Shown here: positions 1 to 7,313 of the stretch, one piece after another
Layout of the letters: the number at the start of each line of letters is the position of its first letter
Numbering within the stretch: position 1 is the stretch's first letter
Origin: Chloroflexota bacterium
Lineage (GTDB): Bacteria > Chloroflexota > Dehalococcoidia > Lucifugimonadales > GCA-2722455
DNA length: 38,797 nucleotides
Direction: 5' to 3'
NCBI GenBank assembly: GCA_002722455.1
Contig: PBMB01000017.1
Coordinates: 204,897 to 243,693, forward strand
Made by a program: the position numbers and the translations under genes
Notes under the pieces: model-generated
What the model was told of the DNA's origin: nothing
The model's database searches: none
Seen by the model: only the letters and a program-made list of their open reading frames with translations

Positions 1-189
1 GTTTTTAATATGGGAATTGGGTTTACAGTGACTGTTGCGGCCCAAGATAAAGAACGCGTGCTTAAAATAATTAAGGGTAAAAATATTGAAGCTTTTCATA
101 TTGGACATGCGGTTTCTGATGAGAGGAAGCGCATATTTCTAGAACCGTATGGCTTATGTGGAGAAAATGGTCAATTTTATTTGAGGTAA
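1..189 (+). CDS. purM: Phosphoribosylformylglycinamidine cyclo-ligase, C-terminal end (partial)
   Basis: Frame 1 is open from the first base to a TAA at 187-189 and gives 62 residues, the tail of a larger protein. It begins VFNMGIGFTV, and the NMGIG block followed by a beta-strand and later HIGHAV matches the C-terminal domain of PurM (AIR synthetase), where this block precedes an Ile-Gly strand near the end. PurM closes the imidazole ring in purine biosynthesis, converting FGAM to AIR with ATP. The end KRIFLEPYGL continues past the usual PurM stop by some 15 residues, a modest extension. The 5' part lies outside the window. It is 13 nt upstream of rph on the same strand and likely cotranscribed. 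Only the tail is visible, so the assignment rests on one motif region. Confidence 0.75.
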   Translation, partial: VFNMGIGFTVTVAAQDKERVLKIIKGKNIEAFHIGHAVSDERKRIFLEPYGLCGENGQFYLR

Positions 190-202
190 GTATGGGAGGA
201 TT

Positions 203-928
203 ATGTTTAATAGAGTAGACGGAAGAGCCTTGGATGAAATCAGGCCAATAGATATTTCTATTGGTTTCCAGGATTATTCTATTGGTTCGGCGCTAATTAC
301 CATGGGACACACAAAGGTATTGTGTAGTGTCACTTTCGAGGAAAATGTACCGCATTTTTTACGTGGTTCTGGGCAAAGTTGGCTTACTGCTGAATATTCA
401 ATGTTGCCAGGGTCTACTCATACTAGAACATCAAGAGAAAGAGGTGCAAAATCTGTTCGTGGGCGTACACATGAAATACAACGGTTAATTGGACGATCCT
501 TAAGGAGCGTTTTAGATTTAACTTTAATTGGTGAAGTGTCATTTACTATAGACTGTGATGTTTTACAGGCAGATGGAGGTACCCGGACAGCAGCTATAAC
601 GTGTGCATACGTTGCACTATATCAGGCAATTAAGAATCTTATTAAAGAAGGAAAATTGACAAAAAATCCAATCAAATCTGCTTTAGCAGGTATTAGTATT
701 GGAGTTTTGGATGGATACGTTTTAACTGATTTATGTTATCGAGAAGATAGTCAGGCGGATGTGGATTTTAATATTATAATGACAGATAGAATGGAATTTG
801 TAGAAATTCAAGGGACCGCTGAAAAAAAATCATTTAACTACAATGATTTAGAGTCGATATTGTCAAATGGTAAAAAATCATTGAAGCAAATTTTTGATAT
901 TCAGAAAAATGTTCTACATAATCTTTAA
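203..928 (+). CDS. rph: Ribonuclease PH
   Basis: Phosphorolytic 3'-5' exoribonuclease that trims tRNA 3' ends using inorganic phosphate. The 241 residues match the usual family length of about 240. Visible signatures: the N-terminal RVDGRALDEIRPI, the THEIQRLIGRSLR block, CDVLQADGGTRTA (the GTR phosphate-binding motif, near residues 118-130) and EDSQADVDFN (catalytic acidic residues, near 180-190). The ATG at 203 is preceded by GGGAGGA at 194-200, a strong and well-placed Shine-Dalgarno. It follows purM closely and precedes rpmH by 97 nt. No odd substitutions were seen. Confidence 0.96.
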   Translation: MFNRVDGRALDEIRPIDISIGFQDYSIGSALITMGHTKVLCSVTFEENVPHFLRGSGQSWLTAEYSMLPGSTHTRTSRERGAKSVRGRTHEIQRLIGRSLRSVLDLTLIGEVSFTIDCDVLQADGGTRTAAITCAYVALYQAIKNLIKEGKLTKNPIKSALAGISIGVLDGYVLTDLCYREDSQADVDFNIIMTDRMEFVEIQGTAEKKSFNYNDLESILSNGKKSLKQIFDIQKNVLHNL

Positions 929-949
929 TTGTTGGTTTATGTATTAACG

Positions 950-976
950 TTGTGTTGATTCTTGTTATGTTATAAT
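950..976 (+). promoter_or_regulatory. Candidate promoter for rpmH-rnpA
   Basis: A perfect TATAAT lies at 971-976, about 50 nt upstream of rpmH, in a 97-nt gap after rph. The best -35 candidate is TTGTGT at 950-955 with a short 15-nt spacer; TTGATT at 955-960 is closer to consensus but only 10 nt away. The -10 box is convincing and the -35 box is weak. Confidence 0.35.
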
Positions 977-1025
977 AATTAATGATATTTATAACAAAAT
1001 TTTATATTGATTGTAACTCAAAATA

Positions 1026-1163
1026 ATGCCTAAACGAACTTATCAACCAAAAAGTAGACGAAGAAGCAGGGTGCATGGTTTTCGTGCTCGAATGAGTACT
1101 TCTGGTGGAAGAAATGTTCTTCGTCGTCGTTCATTTAAAGGGAGAACAAGACTGACGGTGTAA
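1026..1163 (+). CDS. rpmH: Large ribosomal subunit protein bL34
   Basis: A 45-codon ORF translating as [19 protein letters not shown] and continuing to FKGRTRLTV. It is the highly basic bL34 protein of the 50S subunit: the KRTYQPK start and the [10 protein letters not shown] block are diagnostic. Its length is normal for the family (44-46 residues). There is no clear Shine-Dalgarno ahead of ATG 1026, only TAACTCAAAATA. It lies in the canonical rpmH-rnpA-yidD-yidC-jag order, with rnpA starting 31 nt downstream. It is short and easily missed by length-filtered gene callers. Confidence 0.97.
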   Translation: MPKRTYQPKSRRRSRVHGFRARMSTSGGRNVLRRRSFKGRTRLTV

Positions 1164-1194
1164 TTGTGCTGTCTAACTGTTTTCTATAAATATC

Positions 1195-1533
1195 TTGTCT
1201 ACGTGTTATCTTAAGAATTCAAAAGAATTTGGCATTGTCTATAAAAAAGGACGTAGTTGTGTAGATGAAATTCTAGTTGTGAAGATCTACAAAACGGAAT
1301 TAACTACAGTTCGATTTGGATTGGTAGTCAGTAAGCGCGTAGGTAATTCTGTAGTACGTAATAAAGTTAGAAGAAGATTAAAAACAATTATTCAGGAGAT
1401 GTCCATAAAAGAAACATATGACATTGTTATAATTGCTAGGCACAATATATCAAGAGTAAGTTATAGTTCAGTGTATAAATCTTTGGAAAAGTTATTAATC
1501 CAGTCAGGAGCTTTGAAAGCTGGAAATTTTTAA
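1195..1533 (+). CDS. rnpA: Ribonuclease P protein component
   Basis: Protein cofactor of the RNase P ribozyme, which matures tRNA 5' ends. The 112 residues fit the family. The N-terminal YLKNSKEFGIVYKKGRS corresponds to the usual RLRxxxEFxxVxxxGR segment. The RNR signature RNKVRRRLKT is present around residues 54-63, after FGLVVSKRVGNSV. The start is a TTG at 1195; an in-frame TAA at 1174-1176 limits the ORF and no ATG exists upstream in frame. CTG at 1177 is the only other candidate. No Shine-Dalgarno is visible, so it may depend on translational coupling with rpmH, 31 nt upstream. Confidence 0.93.
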   Translation: MSTCYLKNSKEFGIVYKKGRSCVDEILVVKIYKTELTTVRFGLVVSKRVGNSVVRNKVRRRLKTIIQEMSIKETYDIVIIARHNISRVSYSSVYKSLEKLLIQSGALKAGNF

Positions 1534-1564
1534 GTTTGATTCTAAAGGCATTATTAAGCAATTT

Positions 1565-1762
1565 ATGTTGCTGTGTATTCGGTTTTATTGGGTTGCAATT
1601 TCTAGGTTTTTACCTAGTATGTGCCGGTTTAGCCCAACATGTTCGCACTATGCATTTCAGGCAATTAATCAATACGGAACATTAAAAGGTCTTTGGCTAA
1701 GTCTAAAAAGAATATCTAAATGTCAACCATTTGGGAGTCAAGGTTATGATCCTGTTCCATAG
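1565..1762 (+). CDS. yidD: Membrane protein insertion efficiency factor YidD
   Basis: A 65-residue protein with the YidD core CRFSPTCSHYAFQAI and the later KRISKCQPFG followed by GYDPVP, the conserved cysteine-bearing blocks of UPF0161/YidD. In other bacteria YidD is a small membrane-associated protein that assists YidC-dependent insertion. Here it lies between rnpA (31 nt upstream) and a lipoprotein gene (22 nt downstream), with yidC one gene further on. The N-terminal amphipathic stretch LLCIRFYWVAISRFLPS is typical. ATG 1565 has no strong Shine-Dalgarno. Confidence 0.95.
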   Translation: MLLCIRFYWVAISRFLPSMCRFSPTCSHYAFQAINQYGTLKGLWLSLKRISKCQPFGSQGYDPVP

Positions 1763-1784
1763 TAGTATAAAATAGAATAAAGAT

Positions 1785-3026
1785 ATGAATGAAATAGTGA
1801 AATCATTGATAAGTTGTTGTAGGGTGATTAGAGTTAGTAAGCGTAAAAGTATCCTTTTGTCCTTACTGGCTGGTTTTTTAATTACCGCTGCTTGCATTAC
1901 CCCTGATAGACCACAAGGTTGGTCTAAAGGCATTGTTATTGGAGATAAATATTATACGGGGACATTGGAGGGAGAGGTTGTTTCTCTAGCTATTTCACCG
2001 AAAACTGAAGATATCGATAGAGAAATTCACAGGTACACACTTAAAGGCCAAGAGGGAATGCGAGCTATTTATAGTGACTTGGTAGTAAGTAGTGATTTGT
2101 CAAATGAGTCTAGTACACAAGTATTTTTTTCTGGGTATGATGGAAATCTTTATGTTCTTAGTGAAGATCTAGTTGAATTAGACCATATTCAGGTTGGAGA
2201 TGGCTCTCCTTTAGTTGGTACTGTTACAGTTGTTGATGATGTAGTTTTTCTTGGTTCTTCGAATTCTAATGTCTATGCATTTCAAATTGATAGAGATGGG
2301 AAAAAATTATCATTGGACCAGAAATGGGTTTTTTCTACTGGCGGAATGATTTGGTCTAGACCTATAGTGTCTCAAAATATTGTGTATATAGGATCTTTAG
2401 ATCATAAAATGTATGCATTAGATAAAAATACCGGTGAAGAACTATGGTCGTTTGAAACGAATGGCGGAATAGTTACTGCAGGACTAATTGAGGGTAATGA
2501 TCTTTATTTTGGTTCTTTGGATACTGTTTTTTATTCTTTAGACAAAAACACAGGAGAATTACAAGATAAATATGAAGAAGCCTCTGGATGGTATTGGTCG
2601 GACCCTATATTAGATGAAAAAGAAAACACAATATTTATTGCAGTATTAGATGGTCGAGTACATGCGATTGGTTACGATAAAGGTCGTTTTTCCAGTAAGT
2701 GGATTGCTGAACTAGAATATAAAATTGTTTCACAATTAAGTCTTGTGGATAGCTGGATTGCAGTTGCTTCAGAAGATGGCTCTGTAGTGATGGTTAAAAA
2801 AGATAATGGTAAGAGTTCACGTCGGTGTCGGCTTAATTCAGAAGTTCGTGCAGGAATTTACCATTATGATGGTGTTTTATATGTCGGTGCATATGATCAT
2901 TCAGTAAGAGCTCTTAGGGTATTGGGACACAAAGAAAAACCAGATGGCAGATTTCAAGAAGTATGGACATATTTTACGAATAGAGATTATACACAAGCAT
3001 TTGATGAACATCCTCCTGCTTGTTAA
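1785..3026 (+). CDS. PQQ-type beta-propeller lipoprotein in the yidC locus
   Basis: A 413-residue predicted lipoprotein. Residues 13-21 are basic (RVIRVSKRK), residues 23-36 hydrophobic, and LITAAC ends at Cys37, a plausible lipobox. The body is a PQQ/WD-like beta-propeller with repeated strands such as IVYIGSLDHKMYALDKNTG, GNDLYFGSLDTVFYSLDKNTG and VLYVGAYDHSVRAL, each with the Y-x-LDxxTG type turn of PQQ-binding-like blades. Such propellers act as extracytoplasmic scaffolds (BamB in proteobacteria) or in quinoprotein enzymes. No catalytic quinoprotein residues are evident, so a scaffold role beside the YidC insertase is the better inference. It lies 22 nt after yidD and 18 nt before yidC, within the operon. 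The exact function is unknown. Confidence 0.75.
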   Translation: MNEIVKSLISCCRVIRVSKRKSILLSLLAGFLITAACITPDRPQGWSKGIVIGDKYYTGTLEGEVVSLAISPKTEDIDREIHRYTLKGQEGMRAIYSDLVVSSDLSNESSTQVFFSGYDGNLYVLSEDLVELDHIQVGDGSPLVGTVTVVDDVVFLGSSNSNVYAFQIDRDGKKLSLDQKWVFSTGGMIWSRPIVSQNIVYIGSLDHKMYALDKNTGEELWSFETNGGIVTAGLIEGNDLYFGSLDTVFYSLDKNTGELQDKYEEASGWYWSDPILDEKENTIFIAVLDGRVHAIGYDKGRFSSKWIAELEYKIVSQLSLVDSWIAVASEDGSVVMVKKDNGKSSRRCRLNSEVRAGIYHYDGVLYVGAYDHSVRALRVLGHKEKPDGRFQEVWTYFTNRDYTQAFDEHPPAC

Positions 3027-3044
3027 CGATTAAAGGAATAGAAA

Positions 3045-3992
3045 TTGGAATTACTAGGTATAGTTTGGAATGAAGTAATCATAAGACCTATGGTTAATGT
3101 TCTTATGATTTTTTATTATTTCTTTGCTATGAATATGGGTTGGAGCATCATCATTTTCACATTATTAATGAAAATTGTGATGATTCCACTAACTCTTAAA
3201 CAGGGTCGTCAAATGAAAGCTATGGCTGCCGTACAGCCAAAAATACTACAATTACAAGAACGATATAAAGATGATAAAGCTAAGGTACAACAAGAAACAC
3301 TTAAGATGTACAGGCAATCTGGAGTTAATCCCGTAGGGTGTTTAGGACCAATGATTTTGCAGATGCCAATATTTATTGGGTTATTTTGGGCTTTAAGAGG
3401 ATTATTGGCAAAAACCCCAGAAGGATTAGTTAAGTTGTCGGATTTAGTTTACGCGTCTATACCATATGCTAATTTTGTTGTACCAGTTGATAGTCAGTTT
3501 TTTTGGATGGATCTAGGTAAAATTGCTAGCCAAAATACACTTCCTTTTTTGATGCCAGTACTCGTAGGAGTGTCGACATGGTTAATGCAAAAAATGTCTA
3601 CTACTCCAGTAACGACCCCCCAATCAGCTTCAACAAACCGTATGATGCTTTGGATGATGCCAATTATGTTTGGCTATTTTACGTTAAATTTTGAAACGGG
3701 GTTAGCTTTGTATTGGGTTATGTCTAATATTGCAGGAATCATTATTCAAGGATTTATAACTGGATGGAAACCGCTATATTCTGTTTTACAGATTTTAAGA
3801 ATTACAAAATTTACAGATTCTGAAGAAAAAATTGAATCTCATAATAACGAATTTATAGATGACGAGGAGTTACAATCAGATGAAAAAACAACAAATAGAG
3901 ATAGAGGCGAAGAATATCGAAGAAGCCGTCGAGATCGCAGTAAAAGAACTGGACGTGGAGAGACACGACGTAGAAATAAACGTAATTCGTAG
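3045..3992 (+). CDS. yidC: Membrane protein insertase YidC/Oxa1 family (short form)
   Basis: Inserts proteins into the cytoplasmic membrane, alone or with Sec. The 315 residues lack the large periplasmic domain of proteobacterial YidC, so this is the Gram-positive/Oxa1-like form. TM1 carries Lys43 in LLMKIVMIPLT, at the place of the conserved positive groove residue. It is followed by the cytoplasmic hairpin QPKILQLQERYKDD, the QSGVNPVGCLGPMILQMPIF block, and two further TM segments ending near ALYWVMSNIAGIIIQ. The TTG start at 3045 is supported by AAAGGA at 3032-3037. The last 36 residues are very basic (13 Arg, 3 Lys), as in ribosome-binding YidC tails, and are encoded in the 113-nt overlap with khpB. 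Confidence 0.93.
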   Translation: MELLGIVWNEVIIRPMVNVLMIFYYFFAMNMGWSIIIFTLLMKIVMIPLTLKQGRQMKAMAAVQPKILQLQERYKDDKAKVQQETLKMYRQSGVNPVGCLGPMILQMPIFIGLFWALRGLLAKTPEGLVKLSDLVYASIPYANFVVPVDSQFFWMDLGKIASQNTLPFLMPVLVGVSTWLMQKMSTTPVTTPQSASTNRMMLWMMPIMFGYFTLNFETGLALYWVMSNIAGIIIQGFITGWKPLYSVLQILRITKFTDSEEKIESHNNEFIDDEELQSDEKTTNRDRGEEYRRSRRDRSKRTGRGETRRRNKRNS

Positions 3993-4515
3993 TCCTAAAA
4001 GTGGGATTTTAGGTATTGGAAATGTTCCAGCAAAAGTTAGAGTTAGCGTTATACAAGACCCTTCTGACATTGGTCGTGTAGGTGCTCAGATTATTGAAAA
4101 TTTAATTCAAAAAATGGGAGTAAATGCTTCTGTTAGCTTAACAACAAATAACCATAAAGATAATATTGTTTTTGAATTAACGGGCGATGATGCAGGAGTA
4201 TTGATTGGTAGAAGGGGCGAAACACTTAATGCGTTGAGATTATTAACTAACACCATGATTTCGAGAGAGTTTAATAAAAGAATATCAGTTACTATGGATG
4301 TTGATGGTTATCAGTTCCGTCGCGATAAATCTTTAGAAAGATTGGCAAAAAATATTGCTCAAAAAGTCATAGGTAACAATAAAGCTTTTGAACTTGAACC
4401 AATGTCTCCTGCAGAAAGACGAGTTGTACATGCAAGTTTAACTAATAACAAGAAAGTTACTACGATCAGTAAAGGAAATGGATTTGATCGGCATGTTGTT
4501 ATAAAACCCGTATAG
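3880..4515 (+). CDS. khpB: RNA-binding protein KhpB (Jag): Jag-N, KH and R3H domains
   Basis: An RNA-binding regulator encoded next to yidC in many bacteria. From ATG 3880 the protein is 211 residues. The Jag-N domain is residues 1 to about 55 (KKQQIEIEAKNIEEAVEIAV, then SGILGIG), the KH domain carries GVLIGRRGETLNALRLL near 105-122, and the R3H domain runs from PAERRVVHASL to the end. An upstream in-frame ATG at 3859 exists, but 3880 is preferred: the family starts exactly at MKK, and GAGGAG at 3864-3869 is a good Shine-Dalgarno for it. The start lies inside yidC, giving a 113-nt out-of-frame overlap. The stop lies in the arm of a hairpin shared with serS. Confidence 0.92.
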   Translation: MKKQQIEIEAKNIEEAVEIAVKELDVERHDVEINVIRSPKSGILGIGNVPAKVRVSVIQDPSDIGRVGAQIIENLIQKMGVNASVSLTTNNHKDNIVFELTGDDAGVLIGRRGETLNALRLLTNTMISREFNKRISVTMDVDGYQFRRDKSLERLAKNIAQKVIGNNKAFELEPMSPAERRVVHASLTNNKKVTTISKGNGFDRHVVIKPV

Positions 4516-4544
4516 ATAAGAAAAATTTTCTAGTTAATCTATAC
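4510..4544. terminator. Candidate bidirectional terminator between khpB and serS
   Basis: A perfect 8-bp inverted repeat, GTATAGAT (4510-4517) and ATCTATAC (4537-4544), with an AAAAATTTT core between the arms. It spans the facing stop codons of khpB (4513-4515) and serS (4534-4536, minus strand). The stem is AT-rich and lacks a long flanking U-tract, so this is only a candidate. Its position between converging genes supports it. Confidence 0.35.
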
Positions 4545-5790
4545 GTTCAAATTGAGTGTAAGGATGTAATATTTCTGGTATTAGTACGGCTCCGTCTTCT
4601 GTTTGGCCGTTTTCTAGGATTGCTATAATTAACCTTGGTAGAGATAGACCAGAACCATTAATAGTATGAACAAATTCAGTTTTGTTTGTTTCTTTATTTC
4701 TAAAGCGAATATTGGATCGTATTGATTGAAAATCTTTACAGTTTGAGCATGAACTAATTTCAAGCCACTCTTCACTGCCAGATGCCCATATTTCGATATC
4801 ATAACTAATACTAGAGGCAAATCCTAAATCTCCAGCACACATTTGGATTGTTCTATAGGGGATGTTAAGTAATTTGCATATTTCTTGGGCATGTGAAAGG
4901 AGACGCATTAGTTCTATTTCAGAATTTTCCGGTTTTACAAATTTATACATTTCTACTTTTTCAAATTGGTGCACTCTTTTGATGCCTCGAGTATCTTTTC
5001 CTGCATTTGCTTTTTCCCTTCTAAAACAAGGCGTATGTGCTACAAAGTTTAGTGGTAATTGTTTTTGGTCAAGAATTTCATCTCTATATAAGTTTGTAAT
5101 TGGAACTTCTGCCGTAGGAATTAGCCAGAGATCATCTTCTGTGTCGTGATACATATTATCATTGAATTTAGGTAGCTGACCGCTACCTAGTGCAGTTTGA
5201 CGATTGACTAAGTATGGTAGATATAGGTCTTGGTAGCCATTAGAAGTGTGTATATCAATCATCCATGATATTAAAGCTCTTTGTAATTTTGCTCCTTTGC
5301 CTTTTAGTATATAGAAACGAGAAGCTGATAATTTTGTCCCTCTTTCAAAATCTATTATGTCTAAGTTTTTAGCTAAATCCCAATGAGGAGATGGAGTAAA
5401 TTTAAATTTTTGTGGAGATCCATGAGTTTCAATCAATTTATTGCTCGACTCATCACTTCCATCCGGAACCTGAGTATCCGGAATATTGGGGATAGCTAGT
5501 AGAAAATCATCTAATTTTTTTGTTGTATCACGGATTATGGTGTCTAGATTTTTAATATCTTGGCCTATTTGTTTCATTTGTTTAATTATCTCTGGTGAAG
5601 TTTTTTTTGATAATCCTATGTCATGACTTACTTTGTTACGATGTGCTCTTAAGTCAGAAGCTTTAGATAAAGCGGCTCTTTTGGCTCTGTCAATTTCAAG
5701 GATTTGTTCTATGGGGATGGTTTCGCCTCTACGTAAACAGGCATTTTTAACATACTCTGGGTTTTTTCGTATTAAATTAATATCTATCAT
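4534..5790 (-). CDS. serS: Serine--tRNA ligase
   Basis: Class II aminoacyl-tRNA synthetase that charges tRNA-Ser. Its 418 residues match the usual 420-430. Residues about 30-100 form the tRNA-binding coiled-coil arm (RAKRAALSKASDLRAHRNKV onward). Motif 2 is visible as CFRREKANAGKDTRGIKRVH, followed by QFEKVEMYKF. Motif 3 is GSGLSLPRLIIAILEN, with NGQTEDG close behind. The N-terminus MIDINLIRKNPEYVKN is canonical, fixing ATG 5790. It is a single-gene unit, convergent with khpB (18-nt gap) and divergent from the amidohydrolase gene. No T-box-like leader was recognised upstream. Confidence 0.97.
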   Translation of the reverse strand: MIDINLIRKNPEYVKNACLRRGETIPIEQILEIDRAKRAALSKASDLRAHRNKVSHDIGLSKKTSPEIIKQMKQIGQDIKNLDTIIRDTTKKLDDFLLAIPNIPDTQVPDGSDESSNKLIETHGSPQKFKFTPSPHWDLAKNLDIIDFERGTKLSASRFYILKGKGAKLQRALISWMIDIHTSNGYQDLYLPYLVNRQTALGSGQLPKFNDNMYHDTEDDLWLIPTAEVPITNLYRDEILDQKQLPLNFVAHTPCFRREKANAGKDTRGIKRVHQFEKVEMYKFVKPENSEIELMRLLSHAQEICKLLNIPYRTIQMCAGDLGFASSISYDIEIWASGSEEWLEISSCSNCKDFQSIRSNIRFRNKETNKTEFVHTINGSGLSLPRLIIAILENGQTEDGAVLIPEILHPYTQFERID

Positions 5791-5997
5791 TAATGTTTAC
5801 TCTGTTAATATATATTCATACATATGGGAAATTATTTTATATGAACTTATGATTTATTGAAATAATGAAATTACATTCTTAATATCCAAATCCTAAAATA
5901 ATTTTTGTAACACTGCAATAGTACTCATGACAATTGCTGAGACATTAGTTATATTAACGGTTTCAAATCCTTACTAAATAAAGGAGTTTACAATTTT
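5791..5997. other. Divergent intergenic region, serS / amidohydrolase
   Basis: This 207-nt AT-rich gap must hold promoters in both directions. No good -35/-10 pair, riboswitch or T-box motif could be identified by eye. The only clear element is AAGGAG at 5981-5986, the ribosome binding site of the gene starting at 5998. Confidence 0.5.
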
Positions 5998-6837
5998 ATG
6001 ATTATTGATTTTCATACACATATATTTTCTCCTGAAGTAATCAAAGGGCGAGAGTTTTTTATTAAAAAAGATCTTGCATTTTCTAATTTATACGGAACAG
6101 GAAATGCTAAAATGATTGCTGCTCCTGATTTAATTCAAGAAATGGATTTATCTGGAATTGATGTTTCAGTAGTGATGGGTATAGGTTGGTCAGATTATCA
6201 ATTAGCTCATGATATGAATGATTATATAAGTGAATCTGTTTTACAATACCCAGACAGACTAATTGGGTTTGGTAGCATTAATCCTTGTTGGGGGGAATTA
6301 GCTGTTTATGAAATGGAGAGATGTCAATCTATAGGGTTAAAAGGATTGGGAGAATTGCATCCTCATTTACAAAATTTTAGATTGGATAATTATAAAATAA
6401 TGCTACCGATAGTAGAAACGGTACAAAAGTTAGATTGGATAATTACAACACATTCTTCAGAGCCTGTTGGGCATTTGTACGACGGAAAAGGGGATACATA
6501 TCCCCAACAACTAGCTAAATTTATTGAAATGTTTCAAGAAGTTAAAATTATACTTGCACATTGGGGCGGAGGCTTACCATTCTATGCATTAATGCCAGAG
6601 ATTATGACGATTTTAAATAATGTTTATTTTGATATAGCCGCCTCTCCTTTCTTGTATTCTAAATCGATTCTTCCAGTTGTTGTAAAGCTGGTTGGTGCTC
6701 ACAAAATATTACTAGCTAGTGATTTTCCATTACTCAGAATGAAAAAACTATTAGAGTTAGTACAGAATAGCGATATTTTAGATCAAGAAAAAAAAGAAAT
6801 TTGTGGAGAAAATGCAGCTAAATTACTTGGAATTTGA
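5998..6837 (+). CDS. Amidohydrolase 2 family metal-dependent hydrolase
   Basis: A 279-residue TIM-barrel hydrolase or decarboxylase of the Amidohydro_2 (ACMSD-like) family. Metal and catalytic residues are in order: H6 and H8 in IDFHTHIF, H152 in ITTHSSEP, H188 in ILAHWGGGLPF and D242 in LLASDFP. GLGELHPH (residues 116-123) is a further conserved barrel strand. ATG 5998 is supported by AAGGAG 11 nt upstream. The family acts on carboxylated or lactone substrates, and the neighbours (serS, zinc-ribbon gene) give no substrate clue. It stands alone between a divergent gene and an independent promoter. The family is secure; the reaction is not known. Confidence 0.85.
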   Translation: MIIDFHTHIFSPEVIKGREFFIKKDLAFSNLYGTGNAKMIAAPDLIQEMDLSGIDVSVVMGIGWSDYQLAHDMNDYISESVLQYPDRLIGFGSINPCWGELAVYEMERCQSIGLKGLGELHPHLQNFRLDNYKIMLPIVETVQKLDWIITTHSSEPVGHLYDGKGDTYPQQLAKFIEMFQEVKIILAHWGGGLPFYALMPEIMTILNNVYFDIAASPFLYSKSILPVVVKLVGAHKILLASDFPLLRMKKLLELVQNSDILDQEKKEICGENAAKLLGI

Positions 6838-6864
6838 TTATGGCCTGCGATATTTTGTTGCCGT

Positions 6865-6927
6865 CAAACCTTCTAAAAACAATTTATTTTATGATCTTTT
6901 AGAGGAATATGTTTTTCAAAAGGTTTG
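6865..6927. repeat. Nested inverted repeats downstream of the amidohydrolase gene
   Basis: CAAACCTT (6865-6872) is complementary to AAGGTTTG (6920-6927), and inside it TCTAAAA (6872-6878) pairs with TTTTAGA (6897-6903). The structure begins 27 nt after the amidohydrolase stop. There is no T-tract after the outer stem, so it is not a standard intrinsic terminator. It could stabilise the mRNA 3' end. Confidence 0.35.
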
Positions 6928-6950
6928 AGTTAGCTAAATTCAGAATGAAG

Positions 6951-6980
6951 TTGTTTCATCGTGATAGAAAATGGTATACT
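6951..6980 (+). promoter_or_regulatory. Extended -10 promoter for the zinc-ribbon gene
   Basis: TTGTTT at 6951-6956 and TATACT at 6975-6980 are separated by 18 nt. TG at 6972-6973 sits one base before the -10 box, making an extended -10 element (TGnTATACT). The start codon of the next gene is 43 nt downstream. This is among the best promoter matches in the window. Confidence 0.6.
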
Positions 6981-7023
6981 TTTTTTTTAAATTTGGTTTA
7001 ATTTTTGAGTAAGGAGAGTTAAT

Positions 7024-7248
7024 GTGGTGAATGATACTTGGCCAGAATGTTTAGCTTGTTCTGAAGAAAGTAAGCAGGGTAAATTATTGCCGTTATCAGA
7101 TTTTGGGGGACAAGGTGCTCCTGTTCATTATAAAGCATGGGTCTGTAGTAGACCAGGATGTGGATTTAATTTAAAGATACGAAATGGGGACGTCTATGTT
7201 AATGAACCTGTTTCTAGTGGTTCTACACATTCTCCTCGGATAAGGTGA
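7024..7248 (+). CDS. Small zinc-ribbon-like protein, unknown function
   Basis: A 74-residue protein with two cysteine pairs, C9-x2-C12 (PECLAC) and C41-x4-C46 (VCSRPGCGF), a likely single zinc-binding ribbon. After the second pair come short strands (NLKIRNGDVYV) and a disordered Ser/Pro tail. No signal peptide or membrane segment is present, so it is cytosolic. The start is GTG 7024 or the adjacent GTG 7027; an ATG at 7022 is out of frame and stops at once. AAGGAG at 7011-7016 supports the GTG pair. It is a monocistronic unit with its own extended -10 promoter and its own terminator, suggesting independent and possibly strong expression. I do not recognise a characterised family. Confidence 0.75.
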   Translation: MVNDTWPECLACSEESKQGKLLPLSDFGGQGAPVHYKAWVCSRPGCGFNLKIRNGDVYVNEPVSSGSTHSPRIR

Positions 7249-7255
7249 AAATATT

Positions 7256-7291
7256 AAATTAGATTGTAAGGAATGTTACCATCTAATTTTT
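7256..7291 (+). terminator. Intrinsic terminator after the zinc-ribbon gene
   Basis: A 9-bp perfect stem, AAATTAGAT (7256-7264) with ATCTAATTT (7281-7289), is extended after one mismatch by GTAA/TTAC (7266-7269, 7276-7279), with a GGAATG loop. It runs into a short T-tract (7287-7291). It starts 8 nt after the zinc-ribbon stop codon. The stem is AT-rich but long. Confidence 0.6.
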
Positions 7292-7313
7292 ACAAGATTT
7301 ACTGTTTTTGGAA

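Noticed and set aside
1703..1933. 76-codon minus-strand frame over yidD and the lipoprotein start
   Set aside because: It overlaps two well-supported genes and has no ribosome binding site or family resemblance.
3859..3879. khpB start at the earlier ATG 3859
   Set aside because: The ATG at 3880 has a well-spaced Shine-Dalgarno (3864-3869, which would lie inside the longer form) and matches the family N-terminus.
5791..5997. T-box riboswitch upstream of serS
   Set aside because: The conserved T-box sequence was not seen on the minus strand and no strong terminator stem was found.
6865..6927. Intrinsic terminator after the amidohydrolase gene
   Set aside because: The stems are far apart and no T-tract follows, so it is listed only as an inverted repeat.
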